Assembly: GCA_963693315.1 (NCBI GenBank)
Contig: OY856186.1
Coordinates: 279,825,491 to 279,889,490 of the forward strand
Direction of reading: 5' to 3'
Length of the DNA stretch: 64,000 bases
Origin: Diogma glabrata
Lineage: Eukaryota > Arthropoda > Insecta > Diptera > Cylindrotomidae
The notes under the pieces are model-generated. The model was not told the origin of the DNA and ran no database searches. It saw nothing but the letters and a program-made list of their open reading frames with translations. The translations under genes were made by a program, and so were the position numbers. Of the stretch, positions 36,457-49,990 are shown in pieces (position 1 is the stretch's first letter; every line of letters starts with the position of its first letter).

Positions 36457-38268
36457 ATTCAAAGTGCTAGGTCAAATGTAAAATGGTTACACGTGCGATC
36501 AAAGGACAATCCCGCTAATTGTGCCTCGCGAGGGATCAGACCGTCGGAACTGATTTATATGTCGCTTTGGTGGAGTGGTCCGTCTTGGTTGTCGGAAGAT
36601 ATTGCAGTATGGCCTACCAAGTTAATTGATTTAACAAATCTAAATGGTCATGAAAATGAAGCAGTGTTGGAAGAAAGAAAAACAGCTTCAACATTTGTAT
36701 TTAAACTTATTACGTCAGAAAATACTTACAATATTTATGAAAATATTTTTAATAAAGTTTCTTCATTTCAAAAAATAATTTCAGTAATTTCATGGCTTAA
36801 TAGATTTATTCATAACTGCCGAACAAAAAAAGAAAACAGAACATCAGGTTGGTTAACCACAATTGAGCAAGAACAAGCACTTAATTCTATAATTCTCTGG
36901 GTTCAACAAGAAGAATTTAAAGATGAACTTCAAATATTGCAAAAACAAGGTGTTACATCTTTATCCAGCCGAATAAAAACATTAAATCCCTTCCTAGATG
37001 AACATAGCATCATTCGAGTCCGTGGTCGAATTGAAAATTCAGTGGCTCCCTTTAAAGTAAAGCATCCAATCATTATGCCTTCATCACACATTTTTACAAA
37101 AAGATTAGCTTATGAACAACACATAAAAAATTTACATGCTGGGCAAACGCTTCTAATGAGCAATGTAAAGCAAAAATATTGGATCATCCGTGCCAAGGAT
37201 ATTGTTCGTAAAACTATACGTGAATGTGTGATTTGCGTTCGACATCAACAAAAGGATGAATCACAAATGATGGGAGATCTACCAAGTGCGAGAGTGACAT
37301 ACGAACGTCCGTTCTTGAAAATTGGCATTGATTATGCTAAGCCGATTACTATACGCATGAAAAAGGGCCGAGGACGACAGGTTCATAAGGCATATATTGC
37401 ACTATTCGTATGCTGTAGTACAAAGGCCGCGCATATTGAATTGGTTAACGAATTAACAACTGAGTCATTTTTTGGAGCTTTACACCGATTCACTGCGAGA
37501 CGCGGGCTGTGCACTGATATTTTCAGTGACAATGGCTCCAATTTTATTGGAGCTCATAGACAATTGATGGAACTTTTCGATTTTCTAGAGAAAAACTATA
37601 CATTAATTTCTGATTTTCTTTTAGATGATAAAATCAATTGGCACTTTAATCCATCTGCAGCTCCACATATGGGTGGCCTCTGGGAGGCTGCAGTAAAATC
37701 GACAAAGCATCACCTAAAGAGAGTCATTGGGTCAAACATACAAACCTACGAGGAGATGTCCACGTTATTGGCACGCATTGAGGCCATTTTGAACACTCGT
37801 CCGATTGGTCCCACGGCATCTGATGATATAGATGTCCTAACACCAGCGCACTTCCTTATCGGCCATCAAAAAACTTATGTTCCAGAACATGATCTTCAAC
37901 ATTTAAAACCAAATCAGCTTTCGCGATGGCAGTTGGTACAGCAAATCGCACAACATTTCTGGAAACGATGGCATGATGAATATTTAACAGCACTTCAAAA
38001 AAGAAATAAATGGCATAAGAAAGAAGCAAATCTACTGGTAGATGATATTGTTATCATTAAGGATGAAAGGTTACCTGCAACAAAATGGTCGCTTGGCAAA
38101 ATAGTGAACGCATTTCCTGGAAAGGATAACTTAGTTCGAGTGGTATCAATACGAACCAGGAATGGTATCATCAAGTGTCCTATTCACAAGGTCTGTCGGC
38201 TACCAGTGTTTGAAACAAATGTTTCAATGCCCCCGGAATGTCTACGCAGCGTGCTACATGAAGAATAA
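36457..38268 (+). pseudogene. BEL integrase and C-terminal domain
   Basis: Same frame as the preceding RNase H, open from just after the TAA at 36454 to the stop at 38268 (591 codons counted from GTG 36493). The integrase has its zinc-binding residues H210, H215, C245 and C248, the catalytic triad D280 (KIGIDYAKP), D346 (FSDNGSN) and E398 (GGLWEAA), and then the BEL-type C-terminal domain (DUF5641; WSLGKIV and KCPIHKVCRLP). This domain itself appears undamaged, but with no ATG of its own and broken upstream frames it is unlikely to be made. The last 30 bases lie inside the 3' LTR. No envelope ORF follows. Confidence 0.94.
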
Positions 38269-38722
38269 TATTTTTAATTAATTGAATTATAAATTTAATT
38301 TTGCTTACTTTCTTCCATGTCAACTGTTTGTTTTATATAATTTTAAATCTGACACTTAAATTGTAAACGAATAATTTAATTAACGTTACCGATGTAAAGT
38401 TAGTAATTATAGCACATACTTTTAATTAATATGCTACAAAAATATAGATGTAGCTAAAGTTATTTGGTATAATTTATCGGTATAATTTAAATGTTATATA
38501 GGATATTTTTTTTTACTGGGAATTATAACTGTAATGTAAACAAGATAAAATAAGATCGCTCTCTTTAATTCGAGTCTTCAAACAGATAAGATTAAAAATT
38601 ATAAAATTATTTCGTGCTGTAATTAATTCAAATTCATTTTTTCGAATATAAGTTCTTTATTAAAATAAATTTATTGTTTGATTTACAAATTGATTGAATT
38701 ACAATAAATTTCCGCAAAAACA
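38239..38722 (+). repeat. 3' LTR of the BEL element
   Basis: 484 bp, TG...CA ends, followed by the target duplication ATACC. The sequence just upstream (ATGCCCCCGGAA) has only a very short purine run where a polypurine tract is expected. Confidence 0.95.
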
Positions 38723-38727
38723 ATACC

Positions 38728-39239
38728 TATTTGTTTTAATTTAACATTTTTAAATCATGTTAACATCTATACAAAATGTGCATAGAACTTTCAAGCATAA
38801 AAAAAAAAAGTCCGAGCGGCAGGTATATCCGCTAGAAATAGGTAAATTTCGGGATCAGACAGTTATGTGTGCAATTAGAATCGGATTTATCAGATTACTT
38901 TAAAAAAAACTAACATTAGATACAAATAAAACTAACAATTCATTTTAAAAAACATATTGTGAATTAATGGAAATGAATGTAAAATTAATTAAAATAGATA
39001 TAAAATTAACTAAAATTATGCGAAATCTACCTAAAAATATTGCGACGCTGATGCATAGGCTGACTTCACCACAGCTCTGGAAACATAGTGTTCTGGATAT
39101 ATAATGAGCTAATATCCATAAAATACTTTAATTAAAAGCTAACCAATGTTATAGACTTCGTAGTTCTAATAATAAAAATATTAAAGCAAGCAGTAGTATT
39201 CCAACAAACATAAATTCTGTTGTACGAAAAAAAAGTAAA
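38728..39239. other. AT-rich spacer after the BEL element
   Basis: No gene. It contains GAAATCTACCTAAAAATATT at about 39021, a short dispersed motif also present at about 43922 and, in part, near 42563. Confidence 0.5.
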
Positions 39240-41800
39240 AAAAATTTTATCGGAAGTGACAAAGCGGAAGTTAGGATGCAGAACTGTTGTAAACTTTACT
39301 AAATGGGTATGTACCAAATTTCATCCAACTCGATTATTAGGTACAGAAGTTATTGAGCTTCCAAAATAACAGGTGCTTGGAGGACCCCCCACCACTTTGT
39401 TCACTATCGCTAAAAAAACTAATCAGTTCCTTGCCATACATATTTGCATCTTTTTGCAAAGTGTAATCAAAATTACTTAACGAACGAATGTTGTATGTTT
39501 CCAACAAACATTGAAACAATAAACAGGTGTTCGGGAGGACCCCACCACTTATCCCAATATTGTCCAAAAACTAGTCAATTCTTTGTCAATAAAGTCTTTA
39601 TCTTTTTTCAAAGTGCCATTAAAATTGATTAATGAATGAAATCTGTATGCTCCCAACAAACTTTAAAAACCAAGTGTAAAATGTCAGCAGTTGTATGGTA
39701 GATCCCCCGCCACTTTGATCAATGTGTCCCAAAAGATGATAATTATCTTCTTATACTAATTGAAATTTTTCCATAAGTTTTATCATAATCACTTCATTAT
39801 TGTAGGCTGTAGTGTGCATAAAGATACTGAAAAAACTGCCAACAAGTAAAAAAAATTTTTTTTTACCGGAAGCAAAACACCGGAAGTTGGGATGCAGAAT
39901 TTTTGTAAATCATACTAAATGCTTATGTACAAAGTTTCATCCAATTCGATTATCAGGTACAGATGTTATTGAGCTTTCAAAAAAACAGGTGCTCCAGGGA
40001 CCCCCCACCACTTTGTTCACTTTCGCTCAAAAACTAATCAGTTCTTTGCCATACATGTTTGCATCTTTTTCCAAAGTGTCATCAAAATTCGTTCACGAAC
40101 GAATGCTGTGTGCTCCCAACAAACATTGAAAAAAGTGTGACACATTAAACAGGTGTTCGGGAGGACCCCCACCACTTATTCCAATATTATCCAAAAACTA
40201 ATCAGTTCTTTGTTACTTAAGTCTCCATCATTTGCCAAAGTTTCATTAAAATTGAATAATGAATGAAGTCTGTATGCTCCCAACAAACTTAAAAAACAAA
40301 GTGTGAAAAGTCAGCATTTGTATGGTAGACCCCCCACCACTTTGATCAATGTGTCCCAAAACATGATAATTATCTTTTCACACTAATTGGAACCCTATTC
40401 CATAAGTTTCATCATAATCACTTCATTATTGTAGGCTGTAGTGTGCATAAAGACACTGAAAAAACTTCAAAAAAGTACAAACAAATTTTTTTTACCGGAA
40501 GTGAAAAACCGGAAGTTGGGATGCAGAACTATTTTAAACCGTACTACATACTTATGTACCAAGTTTCATCTAATTCGCTTATCACGTACAGAAGTTATAG
40601 AGCTTTCAAAAAAACAGGTGCTCCAGGGACCCCCCACCACTTTGTTCACTATCGCTCAAAAACTAATCAGTTCTTTGCCATACATGTTTGCATCTTTTTC
40701 CAAAGTGTCATCAAAATTCGTTCACGAACGAATGCTGTGTGCTCCCAACAAACATTGAAAAAAGTGTGACACATTAAACAGGTGTTCGGGAGGACCCCTA
40801 CCACTTATTCCAATATTATCCAAAAACTAATCAGTTCTTTGTTACTTAAGTCTCCATCATTTGCCAAAGTTTCATTAAAATTGAATAATGAATGAAGTCT
40901 GTATGCTCCCAACAAACTTAAAAAACAAAGTGTGAAAAGTCAGCATTTGTATGGTAGACCCCCCACCACTTTGATCAATGTGTCCCAAAACATGATAATT
41001 ATCTTTTCACACTAATTGGAACCCTATTCCATAAGTTTCATCATAATCACTTCATTATTGTAGGCTGTAGTGTGCATAAAGACACTGAAAAAACTTCAAA
41101 AAAGTACAAAAAAATTTTTTTTACCGGAAGTGAAAAACCGGAAGTTGGGATGCAGAACTATTTTAAACCGTATTACATACTCATGTACCAAGTTTCATCC
41201 AATTCGCTTATCACGTACAGAAGTTATAGAGCTTTCAAAAAAACAGGTGCTCCAGGGACCCCCCACCACTTTGTTCACTATCGCTCAAAAACTAATCAGT
41301 TCTTTGTCATACATGTTTGCATCTTTTTCCAAAGTGTCATCAAAATTCATTCACGAATGAATGTTTTATGCTCCCAACAAACATAAAAACTTTGTGGAAA
41401 AAACCACCTGTTGTATGGTGGACCCCCCAACCCTTTATCCAATGTGCTCCAAAAGCTGATAAAATCTTTCTTATGTTATTTAAAAGCTTTTCGCAACGTT
41501 TCATGAAAATCGATCGGTAATTGTAGGCTACAGTAGGGATAAACACCTGAAAAAAAAACTTTTTAACCGGAAGTGACAAACCGGAAGTTGGTATGCAGAA
41601 ATATTGGAAACAGTATTAAAACCTTATATACTAAGTTTCAATAAGATCATAGCTCGAGATCAGAAGTTATTCAAGATTTAAACTTAGAGGTGTTCGGGAG
41701 ACCCCCCGCCATTTTGTCCAAATTTAAAATGAATCCAGATCTTCCATTTTCAAGTGAACCTGTATCATTTGCCTAAGTTTCATGAAGATCCTATGCAGAA
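39240..41800. repeat. 629-bp higher-order tandem repeat
   Basis: The segment starting GTGTGCATAAAG recurs at 39812, 40441 and 41070, exactly 629 bp apart. A diverged partial copy precedes (39240-39800) and another follows (41520-41800). Copies two and three are nearly identical. Each 629-bp unit contains about three diverged ~165-bp subunits marked by GACCCCCCACCACTTTG and CTCCCAACAAAC, plus one block with ACCGGAAGTTGGGATGCAG. Parallel open frames of about 100 codons in two phases recur in each unit but share no features of a protein family; I treat them as by-products of the repeat. Confidence 0.92.
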
Positions 41801-41803
41801 AAC

Positions 41804-41838
41804 TCACCCACCCACCCACCCACCCACCCACCCACACA
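41804..41838. repeat. (CCCA)n tract
   Basis: About eight CCCA units followed by CACACACA. The minus strand is (TGGG)n with more than four G-triplets, which could form a G-quadruplex. It caps the 629-bp repeat. Confidence 0.95.
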
Positions 41839-41947
41839 CAGACGTACACCAAAATTTTTATTGGCTATTTGGATAGAGGATGGTCCAAAACAAAAGAAAA
41901 AACAAAATTTGGGGTATGTAAGATTTTTTTTTTTCACGATAGATTGC

Positions 41948-41983
41948 ATTACTTCACACAATTTAAAATTGTGGTGAAGTAAA
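41948..41983. repeat. Short hairpin
   Basis: TTACTTCACACAATTT is followed directly by its near-perfect reverse complement ending GTGAAGTAA. Confidence 0.8.
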
Positions 41984-41989
41984 AATTTA

Positions 41990-44292
<2,303 letters not shown>

Positions 44293-44512
44293 CTGTCTGG
44301 TTTGCATCCTTGATACACATGTCCCACTGTGAACATTTTTATCACCTTCGATGACAAGAGACCACTTTTCTTGTTGCACCATTTCACTTGTTCCTTCTGT
44401 AAACAGTACCTGTATCTGGTCTTTTGCAAAGCAGGCCGATGTCACCACTATCTTGCTACGATTGCCCCTTAGTGTGATGGGAGGGGTTATGATTATCCTG
44501 GTTTCCGAGTCC
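44293..44512 (-). CDS. Likely internal exon of an unidentified host gene
   Basis: On the minus strand a 220-bp open segment lies between an acceptor-like site (T-rich tract then AACCAG, AG at 44514-44513) and a donor site (CAG, then GTAATT at 44292 downwards). Read with one base left over from the previous codon, it encodes 73 residues, from DSETRIIITPPITLRG through WSLVIEGDKNVHSGTCVSRM to MQTRQ. Base composition is visibly richer in G and C than the flanks, and no other frame on this strand stays open across the segment. Two cysteines and alternating hydrophobic residues would suit a beta-rich extracellular or binding domain, but I do not recognise the family. No neighbouring exon of the same gene was found, so introns would have to be long. 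It could also be a gene relic. Confidence 0.5.
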
Positions 44513-44819
44513 CTGGTTAAAAAATTCGAAACACAAAAGTTTTAATGTTTTTCCTAATCATAATGCCCATACTTCCTTCTTGTCGCTGTTTGCAAGGTCT
44601 CTCACACTGTTTCTGTGATTTCAGCGCTCTTGTATAATCGAGAGCCCTAGCTGTTTCGTGAATATTCTAGCAAATATCCTGGCTACTATAGCTAGCCTTG
44701 ATATAATGGAGTGAACATTCACTTGAGCCACACACAAGCTTCCTGCTGGCTCAATTAGATTAGATGCCGATTAGATTTAATTGGACGCTGTTGGTAACTC
44801 AGGCACCTTTTACAAGATT

Positions 44820-45076
44820 CTGGTAGCCCCCTTTACTTTGTCTCTATTGACCTTGTCTGCCAAAGTCCGTCGACAATGACTTTGGCAAGCTCATAAGGTA
44901 TTTCAAGCCACCGATAAGGTTGTCCTTAACATGTCATCTATTAATAAAAGGAGTTGGCGTGTGCCCTTATCCTTACTTCCAAACAACTCCCATTCTTTGA
45001 TAAACATCTCAGCTTTTTGCCAGCAGCGAAATATATTTTCTACTAGTTTGCTCAGAGCTGTACAAAACACCTCGAG
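44820..45076 (-). pseudogene. Decayed coding fragment, weakly Tube/IRAK-death-domain-like
   Basis: The minus strand from 45076 to 44906 is open for 57 codons, including LVENIFRCWQKAEMFIKEWE and FGSKDKGTRQLLLLIDDM. It then meets a stop, after which another frame reads YRWLEIPYELAKVIVDG. The pattern F-x-x-E-W-x-x-x-G followed by T and L-L-x-L resembles the end of the death domain of insect Tube or related Toll-pathway adaptors as I remember them. The similarity is short and unverified. The segment is richer in G and C than its surroundings and lies about 400 bp from the exon-like segment on the same strand, but it has stops and no splice sites that I can define. A gene relic or unknown transposon fragment are alternatives. 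Confidence 0.25.
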
Positions 45077-45124
45077 AGAAAAACGTTGAAGAGAGAAAAA
45101 CGTTGAAGAGAGAAAAAAATTGAA
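45074..45124. repeat. 17-bp tandem repeat, three copies
   Basis: GAGAGAAAAACGTTGAA occurs three times in tandem, the last copy with two changes. Confidence 0.95.
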
Positions 45125-48100
45125 TTACTATAGAAATTATATTCTTGAAATACAGAAGAAACTACATTCGTGTACCAAAAGTTACAGCTAATGGTGTTAT
45201 GGAACGAAGTGTGATTTATTTGGAGAATATCGTAGAAAAGGCAAAAAACACCATAATTGGAAATGATTATAATCGTGCTGTGCTACACTGTACATTACAC
45301 CAAACTTCTGCCTTGGGAATGAATGGAATGCCCGTTGGTCGATTGTTTTTCACTCTTCTATATATTGGCCTTACTTTATTACTATAATATGCGGTCGTAA
45401 AGTGTCACTTTTTAACCTTATATTTTGTAGTCATAGCTACGCCCAAAAAAGTAAAAAACATTTCAATTTGTATATAAATCATATCAAAAATAAATTGTTT
45501 TTTCAAAGCAACCTTTGAATTCAAAATTTCATAATCCAATCAAAATTTGTTTTTTTTGTTGTTGAAGTTATACAATTTGTTAGAAAAAATAGCATATATG
45601 GATTTTGGTCAAATGTTACTTTTTCAACATATGTTAAACACTAAAGGATGTCAAGGAGATTGTTATATACAGTAAACTGCCTGAAACATAATCGTTTTCT
45701 ACAACTCTTAAAAATCGCCTTGTCCAGAAGCGATGAATCTCAAAGCTAAGTATTACTAGGTAGGAAGTAAAAGACTCTTTGTGCATAGATTAGAGAAAAA
45801 GTCAACTCTTTACTTTAGAGATTGACGGAAGATCTAATATGACTATCTCGGTCATAGGTTTCAATTTGGAAAATCGAATCTCTAAAACCTACACTTGATT
45901 GATATTGAAAAAAAAATCATTTTCATTGTTGAATGAAAATTCTAATTGCGTGATAATAATTAATTACCGTTAATATTTTTTGACAGCCTCAATTACATTT
46001 TTTAATTAACTTTATTTGACGTCTCATAGCAATGGTTATTGGATTTATGTAGTTAAAATCCTTACTTTGAATTGAAATATCAAAATATTTAAGGATTCAC
46101 ATACAACAAATTTTTCTAACATTTCTAATAACATCACATTCGCATAGTTACAATTTTCCATTACATATATGCATAATTTTTTACTCGTATTTTTCAGAAT
46201 AAGAAAAAATTTGGTTTGAGAAACATGGTTTTGCTGTTTTTCGTTTAAGGACGAGTATGGAGAATGAAATAAAAAAGGAACAACAAAAAAGCTCAAATTC
46301 TTTAAAATGAGACGATGTGAAGAAAAGTTGCAAGTAATTTAATGGTTATAAAAATCAAAATTTATTTTGTATCTTAAATACATGCAAGTACGAGTACGAT
46401 ACTTTAAAGTTACGAAATAAATTATAATTTTATTTAACTGAGGTTTTTTTCTCTCTCTTTCTATTTATGTCGTCGTATTTTATGAGCTTTTTGTATCATT
46501 AAAAAAGACTTTATTGTATTTTCATATATTTTTTTTCTGTGCTTTTCGTTATTTAATTTTATTGTTTTGATTTTCATTTTTAAATGTAGAAATAAATGTA
46601 GGATTTTTTTTTAAATTTCCAATTCGGAAAATTGAAATAATTTCTGTTCCTGTATTTAAATTTTTATTTTTCGTTTTTATTTAAATAGGTTCTTTGTTCC
46701 GGTTGTTTTAGTTTTAATTTTTAAATATTTTTTTTTGTGATGAATACATAATAAATCAATGAAAATAAATAAAAGATATTAGGTGACTTTATAGTTTATA
46801 CCAATGCAAGGGACTGTACTTTTGGTTTAATTTTATTAGACATTTTTATTGAATAAATTTATATGACACAAAAATTCAGTCCGAAATTCGTGACTGGATT
46901 ATTTAAGAAACAATAAGTTCAGTGTCAGTTTATTTTATCATCATTATTTGATCATATGTCCGTAATTAGTTCTTTTATAAAAATCCCAAAAATTTATATT
47001 ATCGAAAATTAATATTATATTATATTATATATTGTAAGCAATTAAAATCAAAATAACATACAACTATTTTCGTTTTGAACATATAAGGAAAAATAACCAT
47101 TACACCACTAATAACAATAAAAACTAATTTTGATATTTCTTGGCTAACACCAGTTATGAAATGAAAACAATAAAACCACATTAAATCAAAGAACATTCTG
47201 TGACGATAAAAATAATTATGTACAACATTTTCTTTTATAATTTTCTTAACGCAATTAATTAAAATTACGACGATTATATAAACCGGAGTAAAAATATACC
47301 TCGTTTAGATAAACAAAACTCGTTATTTAAAAAACATAATAATAACCACAGAGAAAAAAATTAAACTGAATATTTCTGCAATTATAAACCCTTTCGCGCC
47401 ATTTGAAGAGTTTAATCTTTAATAATAGAATGAAGAAAAAAAAAATTAAATAGCAAAAGTCATTTTAAATATTTCTTCAGCTTTAGCACATTTCTTGAGA
47501 AGATGACAAGATAATTCCCTTCTCTTATTATTTTGCGTCTTCAAGTCATAAAATATAATAACAATAATCATAAACGAAAATATTTAAATTGAAAATGAAA
47601 AAAGAAAATAAGAAAATTCTTGTTTTTCTTTGATAATTTTATTTTAAGATTAAAATTACCAAAAATATAAAACGATTTACTTTCAATTCAAAAATGATTT
47701 CGTTTATAGATGTCAAGAACTTTTGTTGGAATTGAAAAAAGAAAAGTCAAAAACTTGTTATTGACGGATAACATTAGCCGTATTTTATTTGCCAAATTAC
47801 ACTAACAATTTCATGTATCGAAATCCAAATCCAAATCTGACAAAATATGGTTTTGAAAAGTCAGAATTGTATTGTAGTTCGCGTACTCAACACGTAATTT
47901 GCTGTCCATCCTTTTTTATTTCTAAAAGTTGTCATAATTTCAAAATTTTGAAGTTTTGACAATTTGACTTTAGTATTCATTAATAAAAATGTAAGTATAA
48001 TAAGTATAAGTATAAGTAATGTAAGTATATTAACACGGAGAACTATCAAATTATACCAATAATAAAAAATTAAATAAATAAGTTTGCTGATTTTTATATT

Positions 48101-49264
48101 TTTTATTTACTTCCTGAACAAGTACTACCAACCTCCAGAAAACGCTTGATATCCAAATCGAATTCTATGGTTCATTTTATTTGAAATTTGCGTATTGACA
48201 GTTCAATGCGAATTCTGATTGGGCAAATAAAATATGTACTACTATTGTTTAATAATAGAAGAGACACACTATAACTACAGGAGTTTTAACGATCTAAACT
48301 ATAAATTAGCTTAATGTAACAAAGTAAAAATCAAAAAAAACAAGACAAAAGTTACGTATCACCGATTTAGTTAGATTAAACGTTATGATATGATGTCATC
48401 TAGGCCATATTTTTGTTAAAGTCTCAAGCCTTGGTTGAGCGAATTTTGTCATAAACTCCATATTTATGATACTGATGCAATAAGAAACAACAATTTTTAA
48501 GAAAACTAAGTATTATCATATAGTAGACTGAATAAAAAATAATTCAGTTGCATTTATTTTCACAACGTTACTGATATAAATATTTCAATGTTTTTATTTA
48601 ATTGATCCAGTGAATGTCCCTAAGACTAAATTATTAAATAATGCCTATTTTAATGTATTAAGGGCGTAAAGAAGATAATTTTTGCTTAAGAGTGAAATTG
48701 TTGCTCGTGGTCGTTAGCCAACGGTAAGAAACATTCGGAAGCAAAAAAATACTTTATGCCCTAATTACATACAAAGTTTTGAACCAGTACGGTTCTTTAT
48801 TATTTACATAGAATAGTAGATTATGATGCAAGTAAAACTAATTGTTTTAGACGTACGTGACGTTTGAAAATCGAGATGCCAGCCTAGATTTACTACCACA
48901 GTCCCAAACAGCTCATGTCTGTGCGTTATATGCTACTTTTCATTCGCCGCAAGCAAAATATTTAAAAAACATTGTTTGATATAAATCAAAATTAAAAATT
49001 TGCATAAATTTTTAAACAAAAATATGTTGAACAAGTAACCTGACCAAAATATTTGTTACATTTTCAAACAAATTGTATAACTTTGACGACAAAAAATAAC
49101 AAATTATTTGATGGGATTTGTATGTAACATTTTCGAAATTAAATTTTAATATGAGTTTCAAAAACTATCGAATTATTTTGAACGTTTATATATTTTCATG
49201 GCATCAAACTATTAGAATTCATTTGTATTTTTGCGTATCATTAAAGAAAAAAAGAATAAACTGT
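45125..49264. other. Long AT-rich non-coding stretch
   Basis: An 80-codon frame at 45145-45387 starts at TTG and resembles nothing I know; I do not call it a gene. A ~90-bp segment at 45545-45650 (AGTTATACAATTTGTTAGAA, TTTTGGTCAAATGTTAC) recurs inverted at about 49005-49100, so an old dispersed repeat is present. Otherwise there is homopolymer-rich DNA, plausibly intron or intergenic. Confidence 0.5.
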
Positions 49265-49990
49265 TTTGATTAGTGTAGAGAATTGAACTTTTAAAAATAA
49301 TTCGGAAGCCTGATCCTGGAAATCTCTTATTTTATCACTTATTTTATCTAATACAAACATGCTCATATTTAAAAATATAAAAATATTTTATTTAAAATAA
49401 ATTAAAAATATTAAAATTTGTTTGGATTATTTGTTTGATTTTAAAAATTGATGCTAGATAAACTTCTTAATACACAAAACTTAATAAAAGGCAACGAAAA
49501 CTTAACACTGTTAGAATAAAAACACGAATTTTAAAAATAAATTAATTTAACAATTTCGTTAAAGAATGTTATGTTATACATTTGTTTGTGCCACAATAAC
49601 ACTACTGATAACAATGTTCACTCTTTGATTTAAATTTACATCTCCAAGAAATGATCGAGAATATATATAGTAAGGTTTTTTAGTTTTTTGTTTCTTTCGT
49701 CTTTCATCGTATAAAAATTATACATTTAAACTTCTATATATCATCTCACGAAACAACTTCTTTACAAAGAAAACAAATTGAAAAGTTGTATTACCCATAC
49801 ACACAATACCATTACATTCTGTTTCATTAGAATCAAAAATTGTTCATCATCCATGCAGAAAAGTCTGCTTTTAAGTCTGTTTCATTTTAATAAGCCGGAA
49901 TTGAAATACATTGGCAAATTATTAGCGAATTTCTTTATATATGAATATTCTTACTTATAGAGAAATATTTGAAAAAGTCAGTCGTTACAG
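49265..49990. repeat. Inverted duplication, left arm
   Basis: Four anchors pair with the right arm in reverse complement: CCTGATCCTGGAAATCTCTT (near 49310), CACTACTGATAACAA (near 49602), a segment around 49660-49760 containing TATACATTTAAACTT, and AAATTATTAGCGAATTTC (near 49915). Divergence is visible, so it is not recent. Confidence 0.75.

Larger units (their letters stand above)
31433..38722 (+). mobile_element. BEL/Pao LTR retrotransposon, inactive
   Basis: A complete element bounded by LTRs starting TGTCTACGCAGC and ending GCAAAAACA, flanked by the 5-bp target duplication ATACC (31428-31432, 38723-38727). The internal part encodes, in order, gag with zinc knuckles, a DSGS aspartic protease, RT with YIDD, RNase H, integrase with HHCC and DDE residues, and a DUF5641-like tail: the BEL/Pao order. 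No envelope-like ORF. Apart from a hAT insertion, the LTRs differ by only about four substitutions and a T-run length, so the insertion is fairly young. Still, the coding part carries at least two nonsense codons and three frame changes, so this copy cannot make its proteins. Confidence 0.96.

Noticed and set aside
39812..41386. Repeated ~100-codon ORFs in the 629-bp tandem repeat
   Set aside because: Near-identical because the DNA is repeated; two phases are open equally, codon pattern is not protein-like and lengths vary with indels.
45145..45387. 80-codon ORF as a gene
   Set aside because: Starts at TTG, no homology I recognise, ends in a low-complexity hydrophobic run; insufficient support.
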